Shown in pieces: positions 5,029 to 8,332 of a DNA stretch of 8,332 nucleotides; within the stretch, counting starts at the first letter, position 1, and the number at the start of each line of letters is the position of its first letter. Made by a program: the position numbers and the translations under genes. Source of the DNA: Acidobacteriota bacterium. GTDB taxonomy: Bacteria; Acidobacteriota; Terriglobia; UBA7540. Below the pieces are notes generated by a model. It had not been told where the DNA came from, did no database searches, and saw only the letters and a program-made list of their open reading frames with translations. Location of the stretch: the NCBI GenBank assembly GCA_003224635.1, contig QHZK01000035.1, forward strand, positions 1 through 8,332, written 5' to 3'.

Positions 5029-6039
5029 GTGTTTATTGACGAAGCCAAAATCCACGTCGCAGGCGGTGATGGGGGGAACGGCTGCGTGGCTTTTCGTCGT
5101 GAGAGGTTCGTGCCTCGCGGCGGACCGAGCGGTGGCGACGGCGGCCGGGGAGGCAATGTTTACCTGCAAAGCTCCGAGCACGTCAACACCCTGCTGAAAT
5201 TCCGCTACAAACGCGAATTCGTCGCCGGGCGCGGCCGGCACGGCGAGGGATCCAACCGGCACGGACAGGATGGAGAGGACTTGATGGTCGAGCTGCCGGT
5301 GGGAACCATCGTCTACAACGACGCGGCCGCAGAAAAACTTTGGGACTTTGACGCTCACGGACAGCGCTTTCTTGCGGCGCGGGGAGGGCGGGGCGGGCGC
5401 GGCAACGCTCATTTTGCCACCTCCACGCGTCAGGCGCCGCGGAAAGCCGAGCCGGGGCGTCCTGGCGAGGCGCACGATCTTCGACTCGAGCTCAAGCTCC
5501 TGGCGGAGGTCGGCCTAGTCGGCTTTCCCAACGTGGGGAAGTCGACGCTGCTTTCCCGCTTGAGCGCCGCCCGGCCTAAGATCGCCGACTACCCGTTCAC
5601 CACGCTCGAGCCGCACCTGGGGGTGGTCGCTCTCGACCTGGACCGGTCATTCGTCATGGCCGACATCCCCGGTCTGATCGCCGGTGCGCACCTGGGTCGC
5701 GGGCTTGGCGTCCGGTTCCTGAAGCACGTGGAGCGCACTCGCTTGCTGCTGCACCTGATCGACGTGGCAGACTCGCCTGGCGGGGACCCGGCCGAGGACT
5801 ACCGAGTCTTGATGAACGAGCTCGAGAGCTTCAGCCCAATCATGTCCACGAAGCCGATGCTGCTGGTCGCCTCCAAGATCGACGCGGCCAGCGACGCCCG
5901 CCGACTAGCCGCGCTCCGACAGTTGGCGGACCGTGAGGGCAAGCCGCTGTACGAAGTCTCAGGGGTGACGGGCGCAGGGCTCGAAGAACTGAAGCGGGCG
6001 GCGTGGGCGATGCTCGGAAGTGCGAAGTGCGAAGTTTAA
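5029..6039 (+). CDS. obgE: Obg-family GTPase (ribosome assembly), short form
   Basis: Predicted 336-residue Obg GTPase, which binds the large ribosomal subunit during assembly. Residues 1-159 are the Gly-rich Obg fold (MFIDEAKIHVAGGDGGNGCV onward, with repeated GGxGG turns). The G domain follows: P-loop GFPNVGKST (165-173), switch I TT (191-192), G3 DIPG (212-215), G4 SKID (282-285) and G5 VSGVTG (310-315). G4 has Ser where Asn is the rule (NKxD). It stops after the G domain and lacks the extra C-terminal OCT domain of longer Obg proteins. The GTG start is set by the conserved MF-DEAKI opening; no ribosome site is seen before it. The last six residues (SAKCEV) are encoded by a 7-bp tandem repeat that continues the intergenic style. 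Confidence 0.95.
   Translation: MFIDEAKIHVAGGDGGNGCVAFRRERFVPRGGPSGGDGGRGGNVYLQSSEHVNTLLKFRYKREFVAGRGRHGEGSNRHGQDGEDLMVELPVGTIVYNDAAAEKLWDFDAHGQRFLAARGGRGGRGNAHFATSTRQAPRKAEPGRPGEAHDLRLELKLLAEVGLVGFPNVGKSTLLSRLSAARPKIADYPFTTLEPHLGVVALDLDRSFVMADIPGLIAGAHLGRGLGVRFLKHVERTRLLLHLIDVADSPGGDPAEDYRVLMNELESFSPIMSTKPMLLVASKIDAASDARRLAALRQLADREGKPLYEVSGVTGAGLEELKRAAWAMLGSAKCEV
6017..6035 (+). repeat. 7-bp tandem repeat forming the 3' end of obgE
   Basis: GAAGTGC occurs twice in tandem (6017-6023, 6024-6030), followed by a partial GAAGT, ending two bases before the TAA stop at 6037-6039. It encodes the last ObgE residues. The same GAAG-rich vocabulary appears reversed before nadD (6171-6206) and at the end of rsfS. 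Confidence 0.6.
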
Positions 6040-6071
6040 CAGGTTCATGAAAACGTACTTGGTTGCGCTCT

Positions 6072-6168
6072 GGAAGGGCGGGTCTTTAGACCCGCCGCAC
6101 AGGAGAAGAAAAATAACCATTTTGCTTTCTTGTCCCGCTCTACGGCGGGGTTAAAACCCCGCCCTTCC
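6072..6168. repeat. REPIN-like double-hairpin element between obgE and nadD
   Basis: Outer arms GGAAGGGCGGG (6072-6082) and CCCGCCCTTCC (6158-6168) are exact inverses over 11 bp. Each end also contains a tight hairpin: GGCGGGTCT/AGACCCGCC (6077-6096) and GGCGGGGTT/AACCCCGCC (6144-6163), both 9 bp with a 2-base centre. The plan matches the element after rplU though the sequence differs. An AT-richer core lies between. A pyrimidine-rich tract of CTTCA/CCTT units follows (6171-6206), just before nadD. Confidence 0.75.
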
Positions 6169-6220
6169 GCCGCGACTTCATCCTTTACACTTCATCCTTC
6201 ACCCTTGGATTAGCCCATAC

Positions 6221-6967
6221 GTGAACATTGCGCTGTTCGGCGGAACCTTCGATCCGATCCATAGCGGGCACTTGCGGGCCGCCAAGGCGGCCGCGAGCAC
6301 GTTCGGACTAGCTCGGGTCCTCTTCGTACCCTCGGCCTATCCGCCTCACAAGCATGCCAACCGGCTTACACCCTTTCCTCATCGATTCGCGATGGTGGCG
6401 CTGGCTTGCGCTGGCGACTCAAGGTTTATCCCTTCGCTGCTCGAAGCCCCGACTCGGGACGCGCGGCCTCAATACTCCGTCACAACCGTGGACAGAGTGA
6501 AACGCAGTTTGGGCGGCGCCAAGGACCGTTTATTTTTCCTCATCGGCGTCGATGCATTCCTGGACCTGCCTCAGTGGAAGGACCATCGCCGTTTGCTCGA
6601 CATGGTGGACTTCATCGTGGTCTCCCGGCCCGGCTTCGACGCGCGGAAGATTTGGGGCGTGCTGCCGGCAGATCGTGCGAGGGAAGCTCGTGGGGAGAGT
6701 CTGGTCAGAGCGAAGACCGGAATCGGAAGGTCGAGATTGGAGAATCGAGATTCGGAGCTCGAAGCGTGCAGGTGGCCTCGCCTCATAAGGCTCCGCCAGA
6801 CGACGCTGCATACTCTCGAAGGCGTGCACGTGCCGATCGCCTCCCGGGACATCCGGGAGGCCATCCGCGCCCGGCGCCGGATCGCTGGCCTTGTCCCGCC
6901 GGTTGTGGAAAAATACATTCTCAAGGAGGGTTTGTACGCGCAGAAAGCAGCGGGCAGATGGCGGTAG
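6221..6967 (+). CDS. nadD: Nicotinate-nucleotide adenylyltransferase
   Basis: Predicted 248-residue NadD, which joins ATP to nicotinate mononucleotide to make deamido-NAD in NAD synthesis. The nucleotidyltransferase motif GGTFDPIHSGH is at 7-17, with catalytic H14 and H17. FFLIGVDAFLDLPQWKDHRRLL (105-126) and FIVVSRPG (131-138) are family blocks, and the second ATP-binding motif is ASRDIREAI (207-215), where many relatives have SSTxIR. At 248 residues it is longer than the usual 190-220. The extra length is mostly residues about 150-192, poorly conserved and partly encoded by a repetitive purine-rich stretch (6721-6765). The GTG start matches the family N-terminus (MNIALFGGTFDP), but no ribosome site precedes it. 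It is followed by rsfS, a common pairing. Confidence 0.94.
   Translation: MNIALFGGTFDPIHSGHLRAAKAAASTFGLARVLFVPSAYPPHKHANRLTPFPHRFAMVALACAGDSRFIPSLLEAPTRDARPQYSVTTVDRVKRSLGGAKDRLFFLIGVDAFLDLPQWKDHRRLLDMVDFIVVSRPGFDARKIWGVLPADRAREARGESLVRAKTGIGRSRLENRDSELEACRWPRLIRLRQTTLHTLEGVHVPIASRDIREAIRARRRIAGLVPPVVEKYILKEGLYAQKAAGRWR
6721..6765 (+). repeat. Purine-rich imperfect repeat inside nadD
   Basis: TCGAGATT occurs at 6731-6738 and again at 6745-6752, with related GAATCGG and TCGAAG pieces around it; GAATCGAGATTC (6742-6753) is also an inverted repeat. The block lies in the length-expanded, weakly conserved part of nadD and resembles the low-complexity tracts of the intergenic regions, suggesting in-frame growth of such a tract within the gene. 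Confidence 0.5.
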
Positions 6968-7083
6968 GCGGGTCCCTTGCCCACGCCGATGAAGAGGGAA
7001 TTTCCGAAGCAGGAATCCAGAGATGCGACGTGCGTCGGCGGCAGGCCGACGGCGGGCTGGGAACCGCTGAGGGCTGGTACGCG

Positions 7084-7425
7084 ATGATGACGCCACTCGT
7101 GCGGGAGGCGGTCCGCGCCGCCCAAGACCGCAAAGCCGTGGACTTGGACCTTCTGGACCTGAAAGGTGTCGGCTCCTTTACCGACTTTTTTCTGATTTGC
7201 AGCGGGACCTCGTCGCGCCACATCCAGGCCATATCGGATGCCATCATGGAGCAACTGGAAAAGTCCGGCGTCTCGCCGCAGCACGTGGAAGGTTATGCTG
7301 AGGCCCAGTGGATTCTCATGGATTACCTCGATTTCGTGGTCCACATCTTTTCCGAGCAGGCCAGACGCTTTTATGACCTGGAGTGGCTGTGGAAGAGGGC
7401 GACGCGGGTAAAGGTTGAAGGGTGA
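7084..7425 (+). CDS. rsfS: Ribosome silencing factor RsfS (RsfA/YbeB/Iojap family)
   Basis: Predicted 113-residue RsfS, which binds L14 on the large subunit and prevents joining with the small subunit when growth slows. Key family blocks are SFTDFFLICSGTSSRHIQAI (31-50) and AQWILMDYLDFVVHIFSEQA (74-93), followed by RRFYDLEWLW. The frame is open far upstream within nadD, but the family begins close to MMTPLVREAVRAAQ, so I chose the ATG at 7084; the adjacent ATG at 7087 is equally possible. A GAGGG lies about 12 nt before it, rather distant for a ribosome site. The last residues (RVKVEG) are encoded by GGTAAAGGTTGAAGGGTGA, part of a repeat tract that continues past the stop. The nadD-rsfS gap is 116 bp. 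Confidence 0.94.
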   Translation: MMTPLVREAVRAAQDRKAVDLDLLDLKGVGSFTDFFLICSGTSSRHIQAISDAIMEQLEKSGVSPQHVEGYAEAQWILMDYLDFVVHIFSEQARRFYDLEWLWKRATRVKVEG

Positions 7426-7520
7426 AGGGTAAAGGCTGAAAGAAGGCAAAAGTCGAAACTTGAAGGTTGAAAATTAGTAGACCCTTGGTCCCGGCGTTGG
7501 TTCAACTTACGACTTTCAGC
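7408..7520. repeat. Repeat tract and inverted repeat between rsfS and rlmH
   Basis: GGTAAAGG/TTGAAGGG-type units run from about 7408 to 7442, crossing the rsfS stop. Segments then recur in inverse: GCTGAAAG (7435-7442) with CTTTCAGC (7513-7520), AAAGTCG (7449-7455) with CGACTTT (7510-7516), and GTTGAA (7466-7471) with TTCAAC (7501-7506). The complementary parts partly overlap, so the two arms look like expanded and compact versions of one sequence. ACTGA/GCTGA-type units follow (7527-7566) up to rlmH. Confidence 0.6.
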
Positions 7521-7577
7521 AGTCTTACTGATAGCTGACAGCAATAGCTAGCTGAGAACTGAGAACTTCAACCAAAC

Positions 7578-8054
7578 ATGCGGATTCGTCTCATCGGCGA
7601 GGGCAAAACTAAAGGCCTGCAACTACGCGCTCTCGAGGCCGACTACAAGGCTCGGATCGAGCGCTTCACCGATGTGGTAGTCGAGGAAGCGCCGCCCGAC
7701 CGCGCCGCGACCGGGAGCAGCCGCGGCGGTAGCGGGGAAAAGGTCTCGTCCGCCGAGCGGCGCCTGCTCGAGAAGGTCAGCGGCAGCTACAAGGTCTTTC
7801 TCGACGCGGGTGGCCGCGAGTGGACGTCGGAAGAGTTCGCCCGGTGGCTCGGCGGGCAGGCCTTACGCGGAACGCGCGAGCTGGCGTTTCTGGTGGGTGG
7901 GCCGCAGGGATTTTCGGCGGCCTTCAAGAAGCAGGCAGACCTGCTTCTGGCGCTCTCGCGCATGACGCTCACGCGAGACTGGGCGCGCGCGCTCCTTCTG
8001 GAACAGATCTACCGGGGGTTTACGATCCTTCGCGGATATCCCTATGCGAAGTGA
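7578..8054 (+). CDS. rlmH: 23S rRNA (pseudouridine-1915-N3) methyltransferase RlmH
   Basis: Predicted 158-residue SPOUT methyltransferase, which uses S-adenosylmethionine to methylate the pseudouridine at 1915 (E. coli numbering) in helix 69 of 23S rRNA on assembled ribosomes. MRIRLIGEGKTKG opens the family fold, FLVGGPQGFS (104-113) is the cofactor-binding knot loop, and LTRDWARALLLEQIYRGFTI (131-150) is the conserved knot helix. The end reads RGYPYAK, where family members such as the E. coli and B. subtilis enzymes have PYH; the His is replaced by Ala. Residues 40-57 form a Gly/Ser-rich loop, common in this protein. The start is fixed by the family N-terminus, although the upstream ACTGA-type repeat gives no clear ribosome site. 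Confidence 0.94.
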   Translation: MRIRLIGEGKTKGLQLRALEADYKARIERFTDVVVEEAPPDRAATGSSRGGSGEKVSSAERRLLEKVSGSYKVFLDAGGREWTSEEFARWLGGQALRGTRELAFLVGGPQGFSAAFKKQADLLLALSRMTLTRDWARALLLEQIYRGFTILRGYPYAK

Positions 8055-8070
8055 ACGATGAATTCTCTAA

Positions 8071-8207
8071 GCAGTAGGTAGGAGGTGGTAGGTAGTAGGT
8101 AGGGTAAAACCAGTCCAAGAGTCGAGAGTCAAAAAGTCGAAAGAAGAGCTCTTCGACTTTTCGACTGTACTTTCCCTACCTACCACCTACCACCTACCAC
8201 CTACTGC
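8071..8207. repeat. Long inverted repeat of GTAGG units between rlmH and cobO
   Basis: The arms at 8071-8104 and 8174-8207 are inverse complements at 31 of 34 positions, built of GGTAG/GGTGG units beginning GCAGTAGGT on the left. Between them is a second nested inverted repeat: AAAAGTCGA (8132-8140) and TCGACTTTT (8153-8161), around the 10-bp palindrome AAGAGCTCTT (8144-8153). The whole 137 bp could fold into one long interrupted stem. AAAAGTCGAAA also occurs at 7448-7458, linking it to the element after rsfS. Confidence 0.8.
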
Positions 8208-8222
8208 TCGGAAGAGGCGACC

Positions 8223-8332
8223 TTGCCCGAAGTCAGGAAGGGCCTGATCATCGTCTATACGGGGCCGGGGAAAGGCAAGACCACGGCGGCGCTAGGGATC
8301 GCCCTCCGCGCTGTGGGACAGGGTTTGAAGGT
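8223..8332 (+). CDS. cobO: Corrinoid adenosyltransferase CobO/BtuR, N-terminal fragment
   Basis: The first 36 codons of a corrinoid adenosyltransferase, cut by the right edge. The family transfers the adenosyl group of ATP to reduced corrinoid in the making or salvage of adenosylcobalamin. GLIIVYTGPGKGKTTAALG is its N-terminal strand plus P-loop (GPGKGKTT), followed by the typical LRAVGQGLKV. The TTG start at 8223 is supported by GAAGAGG (8211-8217) 5 nt upstream. It lacks the long N-terminal helix of some BtuR proteins. It follows rlmH by 168 bp, across the long inverted repeat, so cotranscription is uncertain. The remaining motifs lie outside the window. Confidence 0.88.
   Translation, partial: MPEVRKGLIIVYTGPGKGKTTAALGIALRAVGQGLK

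Noticed and set aside
4972..5475. Minus-strand frame over the start of obgE
   Set aside because: It is complementary to the Gly-rich Obg domain and rich in Pro and Ala as expected for a shadow.
7021..7060. Small hairpin GTCGG/CCGAC between nadD and rsfS as a terminator
   Set aside because: The stem is short, no T-run follows, and the downstream gene is very likely cotranscribed.
6406..7083. Extension of the rsfS frame upstream into nadD
   Set aside because: It overlaps nadD in another frame and RsfS proteins begin near the chosen ATG.
6571..7449. Long minus-strand frame over nadD and rsfS
   Set aside because: It is antisense to two clear genes, with no recognisable protein content.
4428..8222. 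CRISPR array as an explanation of the repeats
   Set aside because: No regular direct repeats with unique equal-length spacers and no cas genes; the repeats are inverted or short degenerate units.

Overview
The window looks like chromosomal DNA from a GC-rich bacterium, most likely an acidobacterium or close relative. That assignment is an inference from gene order, protein flavour and the style of the intergenic repeats; there is no rRNA or other decisive marker. No phage, transposase, CRISPR array or tRNA was seen.

Left part (1-2501, minus strand): five genes point leftwards and probably form one transcription unit starting from a promoter just upstream of 2501. In order of transcription they are a small FmdB-type zinc-ribbon protein, a COG3375-type GNAT acetyltransferase, a short single-HKD phospholipase D-like nuclease, a SixA-type phosphohistidine phosphatase, and the first 36 codons of an unidentified protein that runs off the left edge.

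Middle (2502-4115): a divergent control region leads rightwards to an HU-family DNA-binding protein, which has a near-consensus sigma70 promoter with a 15-bp perfect palindrome in it. HU converges on a stand-alone NuoI (complex I 2x[4Fe-4S] subunit, minus strand). The 313 bases between them hold no gene, but contain a 9-bp inverted repeat enclosing a potential G-quadruplex. NuoI is divergent from rplU, which has a perfect TTGACA/TATAAT promoter.

Right part (4116-8332, plus strand): a conserved housekeeping cluster, rplU (L21) - rpmA (L27) - obgE - nadD - rsfS - rlmH - cobO (partial). It serves ribosome assembly and maturation (L21, L27, Obg, RsfS, RlmH), NAD synthesis (NadD) and corrinoid adenosylation (CobO). 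The gaps are unusually long and even (116-181 bp).

The most striking thing is in those gaps. Five of the six hold inverted-repeat elements. Their sequences mostly differ, but several share one plan: compact hairpins and/or complementary outer arms, with short degenerate tandem repeats around them. The low-complexity tails also run into coding sequence: they encode the last residues of ObgE and RsfS, and a similar block appears to have expanded NadD internally. This resembles REPIN/MITE-like dispersed elements accumulating in an essential operon and is the best candidate for something undescribed here.
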